A DNA stretch of 64,000 nucleotides from assembly GCF_900112695.1 (NCBI RefSeq), contig NZ_FOMT01000001.1, positions 806,001 to 870,000 of the forward strand, in the 5' to 3' direction. This stretch comes from Paenibacillus catalpae (GTDB lineage Bacteria; Bacillota; Bacilli; Paenibacillales; Paenibacillaceae). The position numbers and the translations under genes are program-made. The notes under the pieces are model-generated. The model had not been told where the DNA came from, did no database searches, and saw nothing but the letters and a program-made list of their open reading frames with translations. Positions 42,955 through 55,024 of this stretch are shown one piece after another; position 1 is the first letter of the stretch; each line of letters begins with the position of its first letter.

Positions 42955-43965
42955 ATGGAAGGCAGGAAAGTCACACTGAAGGATCTGGCGGTGAAAGCCG
43001 GACTTTCGGTCAATACCATCTCAAGAGCACTTAAGGATAAAGAGGACATTGCTGCTTCTACCCGGCAGATGATCAAAGATTTGGCCAAGGAAATGGGTTA
43101 CGTCGGCAATGCGCTTGCCGGTTCGCTCCGGTCAGGGCTGACCCGCACGATTGCGGTTATAGTAAGCGATGTAGCCAATCCGCACTTCGGCATTATGGTG
43201 AAGGAGATTGAGAAGTCGGCGCGCAAGCATCTTTACACCATCTTCGTTATTAATACGGAAGACGATTACGAGATGGAAGAACGGGCGATCTACACGGCAA
43301 TCGGTAAAAATGTAGACGCCATTATTATCTGTCCTTCCCAGCGGGGAGCGGAAAATATCCGGTTTCTGCAGAAGAACGGCGTTCCATTCGTGCTGATCGG
43401 CAGAAGATTCAAGGATGAGCCGGAGTTCGATTATGTCATCTGCGATGATGAGAAGGGCGGATACCTCGCAACCAAGCATCTGCTCGATAACGGTCACAAG
43501 AGAGTGCTGTTCCTGAACGGTCCAATCCGGATTTCCAGTGCGCAAGAACGGCTGGAAGGCTATAAGAAAGCCCATGAGGAAGCAGGACTGCAGGTGCACG
43601 AAGAGTTAATTATTGAAGTCGGTGCTACTGCCGGCGATACAAGGTCGGTCGTCAAACAGCTTATTGAGCAGCAGGCAGAGTTCACTGGCATCTTTGCTTT
43701 TAATGATGTGATTGCCTGGGAAGCGGCATATGTATTAAGCAAGAACGGATACCGGGTGCCTGACGATTATTCGGTAATTGGCTTCGATAACATCCAGTCG
43801 CGGATCTTTATCCCGTTCCAGCTGTCTTCGGTAAGCAATTCCAAGGGCAAAATGTCCAAACGGGCTGTTGATATTGTCCTGCATAAAATTAATCATCCGG
43901 AGTCAACCCGGAAATTTAATGAGATTATTGATACAAAGCTGGTCTTAAGGGAAAGCACCAAGTAA
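42955..43965 (+). CDS. LacI-family transcriptional regulator
   Basis: 336 aa. HTH and hinge at 1-~60 (VTLKDLAVKAGLSVNTISRALKDKEDIAASTRQMIKDLAKEMGYVGNALAGSLRSG), then a periplasmic-binding-protein-like sensor domain (IAVIVSDVANPHFGIMVKEIEKSA, GIFAFNDVIAWEAAYVLSKNGYRVPDDYSVIGFDNI). GGGGGAG precedes the ATG. It most likely represses both flanking units through the near-identical elements at 39561 and 43999, and is released by a sugar from the imported oligosaccharide. Confidence 0.93.
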   Translation: MEGRKVTLKDLAVKAGLSVNTISRALKDKEDIAASTRQMIKDLAKEMGYVGNALAGSLRSGLTRTIAVIVSDVANPHFGIMVKEIEKSARKHLYTIFVINTEDDYEMEERAIYTAIGKNVDAIIICPSQRGAENIRFLQKNGVPFVLIGRRFKDEPEFDYVICDDEKGGYLATKHLLDNGHKRVLFLNGPIRISSAQERLEGYKKAHEEAGLQVHEELIIEVGATAGDTRSVVKQLIEQQAEFTGIFAFNDVIAWEAAYVLSKNGYRVPDDYSVIGFDNIQSRIFIPFQLSSVSNSKGKMSKRAVDIVLHKINHPESTRKFNEIIDTKLVLRESTK

Positions 43966-43972
43966 AAGTCGC

Positions 43973-44000
43973 TTGGAGGCGGACCTTTGCACCCTATTAC
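43973..44000 (+). promoter_or_regulatory. Possible promoter of the dehydrogenase unit
   Basis: TTGGAG (43973-43978), 16 bases, TATTAC (43995-44000). The operator copy at 43999-44020 overlaps its -10 end and start site. Confidence 0.4.
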
Positions 44001-44020
44001 ATGAACGATAATGTGAACGG
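43999..44020. promoter_or_regulatory. Operator candidate 2 for the LacI-family regulator
   Basis: ACATGAACGA then TAATGTGAACGG. It differs from the copy at 39561 at three of 22 bases, including both T-to-G changes of the direct TTAACG repeat, as if the two half-sites co-vary. Confidence 0.6.
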
Positions 44021-44037
44021 TTAAGGAGATGGAGAAG

Positions 44038-45075
44038 ATGAGTCAAGTAATCCATGTACCACAAACAATGAACATTCCGCTATTTGTAGGCCAAGGGAAA
44101 ATCGAATATGGTGAGAAATCTGTACCCGCACCGGGCGAAGGTCAGCTGCTCCTTCAGGTGAAGGCAAATGCTCTCTGCGGTTCTGACCGCAGCCAGTATT
44201 ATGATGGCAGCACGACAGTTCCCGGCCATGAGGCTGCCGGTATTGTCGTCGGCGCTGGCGAAGGGGCAACAACCGCAATCGGAACGCATGGCGTTGTCTT
44301 CCTGATGGATTTCTGCGGGGAATGCCGCAGCTGCAAGCTGGGCTTCACGAACCAGTGCCTTCAGAAGAGAGCGGATTACGGCTTTACCCACGACGGTGGA
44401 TACGCTCCTTATATCGTCATTAACGAGAATGTCTTCTTCCCGGTAGATCCATCTATTCCGCTGACCGAGGCAACCATGCTGCTCGACATTATGGGGACTG
44501 GCGGTCACGCGATTAAACGCGCCAAGCTGGTTCATCCGGATATTCAATCCGTGCTGGTAGCCGGTGCGGGTCCGATTGGACTTGGAGTCCTTGCGATGGC
44601 GAAGCTGCTGCTTGGTGAAGAGACTCCGGTATTTATTATGGATTTTGTTGATTATCGTCTGGAGCTAGCGGAGAAGATGGGAGCGATTCCGGTCCAGCTC
44701 TCGAACCGTTCGGTCACAGAGGTGATTCGGGAAGCTGGTCTTGAAGGTGTCGACATTGCCATCGATACAAGCGGCAAAACATCCGGACGACGAACATCCC
44801 TTGATGCGCTTAACCAGCGCGGGGTTCTGATCTGCGTGGGCCATGGCCAAGAGCTGAACCTTGGCATCTCCAATGATATCATTGCGCCTGAGCGTGCCGT
44901 GCTTGGCAGCGAATATTTCCAATACAATGAGCTGGCAGAGAATCATGACCTTATTCTTAAGCATCTTCCTTATCTGCAGCAGATTATTACGCACAGGTAC
45001 GGCATGGACCAGATTCAGGAAGCCTACGAGCTGTTCTTTGAGGGCAATACCGGAAAGGTGTTAATTGAACAATGA
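44038..45075 (+). CDS. Zinc-dependent medium-chain dehydrogenase
   Basis: 345 aa from ATG 44038; an ATG at 44029 directly abuts AAGGAG and is too close to be used. Catalytic zinc motif NALCGSDRSQYYDGSTTVPGHEAAG, structural zinc cysteines CGECRSCKLGFTNQC, and the Rossmann motif VAGAGPIGLGVLAMAK are present. Probably oxidises a sugar or polyol with NAD(P). It overlaps the following Gfo/Idh/MocA gene by ATGA. Under the candidate LacI operator at 43999. Exact substrate cannot be read from sequence. Confidence 0.88.
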   Translation: MSQVIHVPQTMNIPLFVGQGKIEYGEKSVPAPGEGQLLLQVKANALCGSDRSQYYDGSTTVPGHEAAGIVVGAGEGATTAIGTHGVVFLMDFCGECRSCKLGFTNQCLQKRADYGFTHDGGYAPYIVINENVFFPVDPSIPLTEATMLLDIMGTGGHAIKRAKLVHPDIQSVLVAGAGPIGLGVLAMAKLLLGEETPVFIMDFVDYRLELAEKMGAIPVQLSNRSVTEVIREAGLEGVDIAIDTSGKTSGRRTSLDALNQRGVLICVGHGQELNLGISNDIIAPERAVLGSEYFQYNELAENHDLILKHLPYLQQIITHRYGMDQIQEAYELFFEGNTGKVLIEQ

Positions 45076-46115
45076 GCGAAAGCAAAAAGCTGAAAGTCGC
45101 ATTAATTGGCGCCGGTGGATCCGTAAGTGTTCACGGCAGGTCGGAAGGATTTCAATCAGCAGGCAGCTGGGGGATGCAGCATGCCCGGATTTGGGAAGCA
45201 AGGCCCGATGTGGACTTTTGCGCCATTGTTGGTCGTAATGCCGCACGGACAGAAGAGAAAGCAGAGTTATACGGAACAAGAGCGTATACCCGGATTGCGG
45301 ATATGCTGGAGCGGGAGACCCCCGATCTGGTCAGCATGTGTCTTCCGAATCAGGGGCATTTCGAAGCTACACTTGAGGTTATACGGGCGGGCTTTCCCTT
45401 GCTGGTAGAGAAGCCGCTTGTCTTTGATCGGAAGGAAGCCGATATTCTTCTGAATGAAGCAGCCAAGAGAAACGTATTCTTCGCAATCAATTTCAATCAC
45501 CGGTTCGCAAAGCCTGTTGAGCTTGCTCATGCGGCAATTCAGGGAGGAAAGCTCGGAGAGCTTTCCTTCGCCACCTGGAGATTCGGGGGAGAAGGCAGCA
45601 GTGACCATCCGCATGCCAATCTGATTGAAACGCAATGCCATGGCTTCGATATGCTGGAGCATTTATGCGGACCGATCGAATCGGTGATGGCAGAAATGAC
45701 GGATAAGACAGGGGGCGGCTACCGTACTCTCTCACTTGCGCTGCGCTTCGCGAATGGGGCGGTTGGCAGTCTGGTAGGCAGTTATGATTCGTCCTATGCT
45801 TATCCGGACACTCACCGCGTAGAGATTAACGGCTCCTTGGGCAGGTCTGTTATTCAGGATACGGTGAAAAAATATACCTTCCATTCTGCGGGCAACGAAG
45901 TCGGAGAAAGCTGGGAAGCCGGATATTTCAACGATGTGGACCGTGAATTCCACCGCACATTTGATAAGCATGCGGATGCATTGCTTCGTGCGCTTCGTGA
46001 TGGCGAGGCTCCTCCGGTACATGCGTCGGCCGGTTATCGGGCGCTCTTAATTGCTGACGCTGCAATTGAGTCTTATCAGCAGGGGCGCAGGGTACGTGTA
46101 AATGACAAGATCTAA
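45072..46115 (+). CDS. Gfo/Idh/MocA-family oxidoreductase
   Basis: 347 aa. N-terminal NAD(P)-binding region (VALIGAGGSVSVHG.. with a slightly long glycine loop), the family motif PLLVEKPLVFDRKEAD, and the C-terminal alpha/beta substrate domain (HGFDMLEHLCGPIESVMAEM). Members oxidise or reduce sugars and inositols at a ring hydroxyl. Translationally coupled to the dehydrogenase before it. The pair suggests stepwise oxidation of an imported sugar. Confidence 0.9.
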   Translation: MSESKKLKVALIGAGGSVSVHGRSEGFQSAGSWGMQHARIWEARPDVDFCAIVGRNAARTEEKAELYGTRAYTRIADMLERETPDLVSMCLPNQGHFEATLEVIRAGFPLLVEKPLVFDRKEADILLNEAAKRNVFFAINFNHRFAKPVELAHAAIQGGKLGELSFATWRFGGEGSSDHPHANLIETQCHGFDMLEHLCGPIESVMAEMTDKTGGGYRTLSLALRFANGAVGSLVGSYDSSYAYPDTHRVEINGSLGRSVIQDTVKKYTFHSAGNEVGESWEAGYFNDVDREFHRTFDKHADALLRALRDGEAPPVHASAGYRALLIADAAIESYQQGRRVRVNDKI

Positions 46116-46138
46116 ATAGGCGATGAGGTGTATGGACG

Positions 46139-46921
46139 TTGATAAAGCTTTTTGTCTCAGATATTGACGGCACCTTAATGGACAGGAGCAAGCAGATTCG
46201 CAAGGAAGATATCGATGCCATCCGCTTGGCTCACCGGCAAGGTGTTCACATCTGTCTGGCATCGGGCCGCATGTATGAAGAAATCAAGGTTGTCATGGAG
46301 CTGCTCGCTGTTCCTTGCTATGCGATTTGCCAGAACGGCGCAGGCATTGTTGACCCGAGGGGAACGGTTATTCAGGAAAGCAAGTTTTCATCTGAATTGG
46401 CATTAGACGTACAGCAGAAGACGGCACCGGCCGATCTGGTTACTGTTATTTGCGGCAGTGAAGGCAATTATGTTGCGGAGCAAACCTTGGAAACAGAGCG
46501 GGTAGGTCAGCGGTTCTTGACTCCATTAATCGAGAACCATGATGTGATAGCGGATATGGCAAGCGGCATGCCGATCACGAAGTTTTCAATCTATGGGGAG
46601 GTACCGCTTCTTGAACGGATGCTCGATGAGCTGGATCAACAATTCGGAAGCCGGATAACAGCTTCCTTTTCCGATCCTGACGGCATTGATGTCATGCCTG
46701 GCGGAGTGGATAAGGGAGCGGCTGTGGAAGCGTTGATGCAATTATTAGAAGTCCGCAGGGATGAAACGGCATGTATTGGCGATTCCTTCAACGACCTGGC
46801 TATGTTCCGTATTTGCTCCCAAAGCTTTGCGATGACTCATTCGCACGGTGCAGTCCTTGCAAAGGCAACGCATCAGGCAGAAACCGTAGGTCAAGCTATA
46901 CATGATTTGCTAACGGTTTGA
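46139..46921 (+). CDS. Cof-type HAD-IIB hydrolase
   Basis: 260 aa. HAD motifs: FVSDIDGTLMDRS, CLASGR, the DKGAAVEALM lysine motif and IGDSFNDLAMF, with the large C2B cap typical of Cof/YidA sugar phosphatases. The start is TTG 8 bases after GAGGTG. It lies 23 bases after the Gfo/Idh/MocA gene and its stop overlaps the frame that leads to the GH127 gene, so it is in the same operon. Probably a sugar-phosphate phosphatase. Confidence 0.88.
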   Translation: MIKLFVSDIDGTLMDRSKQIRKEDIDAIRLAHRQGVHICLASGRMYEEIKVVMELLAVPCYAICQNGAGIVDPRGTVIQESKFSSELALDVQQKTAPADLVTVICGSEGNYVAEQTLETERVGQRFLTPLIENHDVIADMASGMPITKFSIYGEVPLLERMLDELDQQFGSRITASFSDPDGIDVMPGGVDKGAAVEALMQLLEVRRDETACIGDSFNDLAMFRICSQSFAMTHSHGAVLAKATHQAETVGQAIHDLLTV

Positions 46922-46953
46922 ATCCAATTCCAAGCAAAAGGGGTGTCAGAGTT

Positions 46954-48924
46954 TTGTCTATCAAAGCAACCCAGCTGAATAAGAAGCCAACCATTTATAA
47001 GTATCAGGCTGTTAGAAATGTGCCTGTTCAATCTGTTCAAATCCAGGATGCGTTCTGGGGACCCAAATTGAAAGTGCTTCGTGAAGTATCTTCTTATGAC
47101 CTTCTAAATAAATTCGAGAACGACGGTGCTTTGCGGAATTTTGATTTCGTAGCGGAGGGAGAGAATGGATTCCACTCCGGCGAGCCTTGGTTCGACGGCC
47201 TTGTCTATGAAACGATCCGTGGCATTTCCGATATATTGGCCTCTTCTTACGATGAGCATCTCGATCATCGAGTAGATGATATTATTGATCGTATTGTCCG
47301 CGCGCAAGCGGCAGGTGATGACGGGTACATCAACACGTATACGATGCTAGACCGCCCAGGTCAGCGCTGGGGGGAGAACGGCGGATTCCTGAGATGGCAG
47401 CATGATGTGTACAATGCCGGTTGTCTGGTCGAAGCGGCTGTCCATCATTACAAGGCAACGGGTAAAACAACTCTGCTTAAAGCAGCTGTCCAATTTACGA
47501 ACCATATGTGCGAGATAATGGGGCCACCGCCAAAACGGAATATCGTCCCGGCCCACTCGCTGCCGGAGGAAGCCGTACTTAAGCTGTATCAATTGGCTCT
47601 CGATGAGCCGGTGCTTGGAGCGGCTATGAAAGTTCCGTTTGCGGCACAGGAATATTTGGAGCTTGTCACGTTCTGGATTCATAACCGAGGGAATCATGAA
47701 GGCAGATACTCGCATGGCGGGGAGTATGCGCAGGATCATAAGCCGGTGCTGGAACAAGACGAAGCGGTAGGACATGCGGTACGTGCAACGCTATTGTATG
47801 CGGGGCTGACAGCACTCTATCTATGTACGGGCGAAGCGCCTTATCTCGAAACGGCGAAGAAACTATGGGACAATATCTCCTACCAGAAATCCCATATTAC
47901 CGGCGGTGTCGGAGCCGTTCATCATGACGAGAAATTCGGCGCGAACTACGAATTGCCGGACAACGGCTATTTGGAGACTTGCGCAGGCGCAGGCATGGGC
48001 TTCTTCAGCTGGAATCTGTTTCTTGCTACAGGAGAGAGCCGCTATATAGATAAGCTGGAGACGATTCTCTACAATATTGTACTCGCCGGCCGCTCGATTG
48101 ACGGCCACAAATATTTCTACGAGAATCCGCTTGTCAGCAAGGGAGGCCATAACCGCTGGGAATGGCATTCCTGCCCATGCTGCCCGCCGATGATTATTAA
48201 GATCCTTCCGGAGTTGGCCTCTTATATATATGCTTATGATCATAAAGGAGCCTTCGTTAATCTGTATATCGGAAGCGAAAGCCAGATGACAATTGGTGAA
48301 GTTCACGTTAGCTTCAAGCAGCAAACGAACTATCCGTGGGCGGGAGCGGTTGGCATTACGGTTACGCCAGAGCGGGAGGCGTCCTTCTCGATCCGGCTGC
48401 GCATTCCGGAATGGAGCGGGCAGTATGCGATTCGCGTGAATGATCAAGCCGTCAGCTTCGAACTGGAGAATGGGTATGCGGTGTTGAACCGAGTGTGGTC
48501 TCCGGGAGACACGATCCAATTGGACCTTGAGATGCCTGTTCACTTGGTAGAGGTTCATCCCAATGTAACGACGCATGCAGACAAAGCGGCAATCCGGCGT
48601 GGACCGGTACTTTATTGTCTGGAGTCGGTAGATAATGAGAAGTACGTAAACGGAACCATTCTATATACCCGTGAAGCGCTGCGCGAGAACCACATGGAAC
48701 GCAAGCTGCCGCTGAATCCGGTGTTCGAAGCGGAATATGATGCCACGTTCTTTGACGGTGCGGTACTTGTCCGGACTACGGATGAGGCGGGTAGTCCGCT
48801 AACGGCGATTCCATACCCGTATTGGAATAACCGTTCCCGGGGAACGATGGTTCTCTGGCTGCAGCATGATCATCCTGCTCAGCAGGAAGGCTGGGAGAAT
48901 AAGCTGTATCGGACAATCGAATAA
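46954..48924 (+). CDS. GH127 glycosidase, second copy (beta-L-arabinofuranosidase-like)
   Basis: 656 aa from TTG 46954, ten bases after AAGGGG; the frame opens with TTG at 46918 overlapping the upstream stop, without a site. The family residues are present: Glu in HDEKFGANYE, then the zinc-site YLETCAGAG, and HSCPCCPPMI. There is no signal peptide, so it would act on oligosaccharides imported by the ABC system of the same locus. It is quite different from the GH127 at 6434 (for example AGAG for ASIG after ETC), so specificity probably differs. Last gene of the unit, ended by a bidirectional terminator. Confidence 0.88.
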   Translation: MSIKATQLNKKPTIYKYQAVRNVPVQSVQIQDAFWGPKLKVLREVSSYDLLNKFENDGALRNFDFVAEGENGFHSGEPWFDGLVYETIRGISDILASSYDEHLDHRVDDIIDRIVRAQAAGDDGYINTYTMLDRPGQRWGENGGFLRWQHDVYNAGCLVEAAVHHYKATGKTTLLKAAVQFTNHMCEIMGPPPKRNIVPAHSLPEEAVLKLYQLALDEPVLGAAMKVPFAAQEYLELVTFWIHNRGNHEGRYSHGGEYAQDHKPVLEQDEAVGHAVRATLLYAGLTALYLCTGEAPYLETAKKLWDNISYQKSHITGGVGAVHHDEKFGANYELPDNGYLETCAGAGMGFFSWNLFLATGESRYIDKLETILYNIVLAGRSIDGHKYFYENPLVSKGGHNRWEWHSCPCCPPMIIKILPELASYIYAYDHKGAFVNLYIGSESQMTIGEVHVSFKQQTNYPWAGAVGITVTPEREASFSIRLRIPEWSGQYAIRVNDQAVSFELENGYAVLNRVWSPGDTIQLDLEMPVHLVEVHPNVTTHADKAAIRRGPVLYCLESVDNEKYVNGTILYTREALRENHMERKLPLNPVFEAEYDATFFDGAVLVRTTDEAGSPLTAIPYPYWNNRSRGTMVLWLQHDHPAQQEGWENKLYRTIE

Positions 48925-48967
48925 ATGAAAGAATCCTCTCTGTAGAAAACAGCAAAGGATCAAAAGC

Positions 48968-49010
48968 AAAAAATAGCGTTGCAGGGATAGTCCTCTGCAA
49001 CGCTATTTTT
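48968..49010. terminator. Bidirectional terminator
   Basis: A 15-bp stem (48970-48984 / 48995-49009; AAAATAGCGTTGCAG and complement) with further pairing in the loop lies between the convergent GH127 and DapA-like genes. Confidence 0.85.
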
Positions 49011-49057
49011 ATAGATCAGTTCTTTTACATACTTGCGCGAGCCAAAACCCTTGTGTG

Positions 49058-49921
49058 TTATTGACGGAGAGCAGCTTCTTCCTCCTCCGTTAATGGAGTG
49101 AGAGGCTCGCGGTAACCGCCGGAGATGATGCCTTGAGCAGCAAAAGAATGACGAATGACTCTAATCCAGCCGATGCTTCCGAGCAGCTCCAACTTAGGTA
49201 GAAGTGCCTTTAGCTTTAACCCTGCTTTTGCCTGTTGTCCAGAACCGAGCAGCTGAACGATTTCGTTCATTTCGATAGGAAACAGATTACCGGCTACACT
49301 TGTCAGACCGTCATAGCCTTTTGCAAAATAATCAGTGATTGTAGTGTCAATCCCTGACAAGATCTGAAAATCTGCTCCCAGTTCTTCCTTAACACGGATG
49401 ACGCTGTCCGGGCTTCCGGTCTCTTTAAGGGCAGTAATTTGCGGATACTTCCTTACCAGACTTATTAATGTTGCCAACTCCAGATGAAAACCCGTCCGAA
49501 GCGGGTTGTTGTACAGCATAACAGGAAGTGAAGTTGCAGAGCAAACGGCTTCAACATACAAGGCAGCTTCACGCTGGCTTGGGCGGACATAAGGCGGGAA
49601 ACCGAGCATAATAGCGGAATGCCCAGTCCGCTTAGCCTCCATAGCCAGTCGGATTGCATCACGAGTACGGATCGCTGCAACGCCTGTGTATAAGGGCAGC
49701 TGCTCCGGTGCAGCTTGTCTGATCATTTGATAGATCGTAATTCGTTCTTCCACGGATAAGGAATGCTGCTCCCCGGTTGAACCGCTAACGAGCAGGGCAG
49801 GTACTTGATGATCCATGTAATAGCGAACCATGCGGTGAATGCCTTGTTCATCGATGGTATCATCCTGCTCGAAAGGTGTAATCATTGCGACGCTGTAAGG
49901 CGAGAAACGGAACGGAGCCAT
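49058..49921 (-). CDS. DapA/NanA-family lyase
   Basis: 287 aa, one TIM barrel. The Schiff-base lysine is Lys166 (ALKETG) and the catalytic tyrosine Tyr137 (LYNNP). The pyruvate-carboxylate loop is GSTGEQHSLS, where DapA enzymes have GTTGE. The family includes dihydrodipicolinate synthase, N-acetylneuraminate lyase and 2-keto-3-deoxy-sugar-acid aldolases. The location among sugar-catabolic loci favours a keto-deoxy sugar acid aldolase over lysine synthesis. GAGGAGG lies 11 bases before the ATG. Single gene, convergent with the LacI-controlled unit. Confidence 0.85.
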   Translation of the reverse strand: MAPFRFSPYSVAMITPFEQDDTIDEQGIHRMVRYYMDHQVPALLVSGSTGEQHSLSVEERITIYQMIRQAAPEQLPLYTGVAAIRTRDAIRLAMEAKRTGHSAIMLGFPPYVRPSQREAALYVEAVCSATSLPVMLYNNPLRTGFHLELATLISLVRKYPQITALKETGSPDSVIRVKEELGADFQILSGIDTTITDYFAKGYDGLTSVAGNLFPIEMNEIVQLLGSGQQAKAGLKLKALLPKLELLGSIGWIRVIRHSFAAQGIISGGYREPLTPLTEEEEAALRQ

Positions 49922-50098
49922 ACTTGTTGCAGCCTCCTCTATTAAGTAAACACTGTGGCTCTTTTTCGCTATAGTAGCATATTGGGCGATCGATAGAAAA
50001 GCCTTTCGCTAATGTGTATTTTAAATGTTGCTGTTGTTATTGGTTTATTCAAAAATTATAATTCTATTAAATGAAGATGCCTATCTGGAGGGATCCTA

Positions 50099-50782
50099 TT
50101 GAGAAATCAAGCAGTGTTCTTCGATTTGTTTGAGACTTTAATCACCGAGTTTAAGAATGGCATCCGAAAGGCCCCGCGTTCCAACCACTTTGTAGCGCAA
50201 CTGGGGATCGACTCCACATTATTCGAGAGAGAGTGGAGGAGCAGACAAGAGCATAGAATGAACGGAACCTTTCCGGACTTTCCCTCGGTATTAAAAGATA
50301 TCTTGAATACGCTTGGACATGAAGTGTCCGAAGAGACTATCGATAACATACATGATGAGAGGATTGCATCAAAGACGATTCCTTTTAACGGGATAGATCC
50401 TTCAATTCTGGATATGCTTGGGCAGCTCCGTTCTGCGGGGATGAAGATTGGTCTCGTTAGTAACTGTACGCCAGAAGAAGTGAAGGCATGGGAGATCAGC
50501 GCCTTAGCTCCATATTTTGATGACGTGATCTTTTCATATGCCGTCAACACAGCAAAGCCTGAGCCTCTAATCTATCAGCTGGCTTGTAAAAGACTTGGTG
50601 TGTCCCCGTCTGAATCCGTATTTGTTGGAGATGGGGGCTCTAATGAATTATCTGGAGCATCTAGCTTCGGTATGACGGCTTACCATGCCGCATGGTTTCT
50701 TCCTGAGGATAGAGCGAGCAAGATCACGGGATATAAGAAGCTAAGACAGCCTTCCGAGCTAGTGGATTTGATAAGGGACTAG
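50099..50782 (+). CDS. HAD-IA hydrolase, haloacid-dehalogenase-like
   Basis: 227 aa. Motif I is FFDLFETLI: the nucleophile Asp is present but the second acid of phosphatase-type HADs is Phe, as in haloacid dehalogenases and some phosphatase-like relatives. Motif II LVSNCT, lysine motif NTAKPEP, motif IV FVGDGGSNELSGA. The start is TTG seven bases after GGAGG. Single gene with its own terminator. Substrate unknown. Confidence 0.82.
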   Translation: MRNQAVFFDLFETLITEFKNGIRKAPRSNHFVAQLGIDSTLFEREWRSRQEHRMNGTFPDFPSVLKDILNTLGHEVSEETIDNIHDERIASKTIPFNGIDPSILDMLGQLRSAGMKIGLVSNCTPEEVKAWEISALAPYFDDVIFSYAVNTAKPEPLIYQLACKRLGVSPSESVFVGDGGSNELSGASSFGMTAYHAAWFLPEDRASKITGYKKLRQPSELVDLIRD

Positions 50783-50791
50783 AATGAGAAA

Positions 50792-50820
50792 GACCATCCC
50801 GAAGGATGGTCATTTTTTTT
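50792..50820. terminator. Terminator between HAD and lacZ
   Basis: A perfect 8-bp stem (GACCATCC / GGATGGTC) with a CGAA loop is followed by A then eight T. The opposite strand has a weaker T-run for lacZ. Confidence 0.85.
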
Positions 50821-50823
50821 GCC

Positions 50824-53949
<3,126 letters not shown>

Positions 53950-54052
53950 CTAAAATTCAATGATAGTATATTCATATTATAAAGAGGAACGTATACTTAT
54001 AAAATATAAGGATATTACATTCGTCTCTAAAAATATGAAACGAGGGCTTCTT

Positions 54053-54880
54053 ATGATGGAAGGTAATTATATCTTTTGCTCACAGGATGAAACTTCCGGT
54101 CTTCCCCTATATGCAACGACGGTTGGTTACTGGGAGCATCAGATTGAAACAGAACGCCCCCAAGGCTTTCCCGACTATCAATTGCATCAAGTTCTAGATG
54201 GCTTTGGTGAGGTTATTGTAAATGGCAAGTCCTATAAAGTAGAACCGGGAGATGTCTTCTTTCTTTATCCGGATACCCCGCACTCTTACCGGCCTCTTAA
54301 TCAGCAGTGGAAGGTATCCTGGGTTTCGTTTAACGGTCGCGAAGCCCAGCAGATGCTGCTGTTTGTCGGAATTGGCGAATCCGGCACGGGCAGGTTAAAA
54401 GCGAACAAGCTGATCAAGCCGTTGGAGCAGATGCTAACGCTTGACATGGACAATGAGCAGGAAGCCAATCTCGAACGATCGAAGCTGCTATATGGTCTTC
54501 TTATCGATCTGAAATATATATTGCTGTCGCCATCTTCTTCGGACCAAGAGTTTGACCGCATTAAGCCTGTACTGCAATATATTGAGAGCAATTTGCAAAG
54601 AGCTTTATCGCTGGCTGAGTTAGCTGAAGTGGCATCCGTTACGCCGCAATACCTGTGCAGGATCTTTCAACAAACGCTGAATATCAGGCCGATGGAGTAT
54701 ATCAATCAGCAGCGTATTAAAAGAAGCAAGCAGCTTATGTTTCAATATCCGAATATGCGGATGTACGAGCTTGCGGGAAGAGTAGGATTTGAGAGCTCCA
54801 GCTATTACGGCGCGGTTTTCCGAAGATTGACTGGGATGAACCCCGAAGCGTTCAAAAAGCTGCATGGTTTAGTTCAGTAA
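54053..54880 (+). CDS. AraC-family regulator beside lacZ
   Basis: 275 aa from ATG 54053 (or 54056), behind CGAGGG; the frame is open back to 53960 without a site and would overlap the divergent promoter region. The cupin domain has the GFPDYQLHQVLDGFGEVIVNGK and EPGDVFFLYPDTPHSYRP segments; HTH motifs are SLAELAEVASVTPQYLCRIFQ and MYELAGRVGFESSSYYGAVFRRLTGMNPEAF. It is probably the activator of lacZ, responding to a galactoside. Confidence 0.87.
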   Translation: MMEGNYIFCSQDETSGLPLYATTVGYWEHQIETERPQGFPDYQLHQVLDGFGEVIVNGKSYKVEPGDVFFLYPDTPHSYRPLNQQWKVSWVSFNGREAQQMLLFVGIGESGTGRLKANKLIKPLEQMLTLDMDNEQEANLERSKLLYGLLIDLKYILLSPSSSDQEFDRIKPVLQYIESNLQRALSLAELAEVASVTPQYLCRIFQQTLNIRPMEYINQQRIKRSKQLMFQYPNMRMYELAGRVGFESSSYYGAVFRRLTGMNPEAFKKLHGLVQ

Positions 54881-55024
54881 TCTCATTGACGGAAGGGTTG
54901 AAACTACGTATTGTTGATTTTGTAAGGGGTTACAAAGCCATTGCAAATGAGAGCGTTCCGCTGGAATCGGCATGAGAAAATTCCTGCATCACGAGAGTGA
55001 TCCAGGAACTTCACGGGGGATGAT

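Noticed and set aside
54978..55005. Hairpin upstream of the AraC gene at 55025 as a terminator
   Set aside because: The stem has a mismatch and no T-run follows; at most a leader structure or operator.
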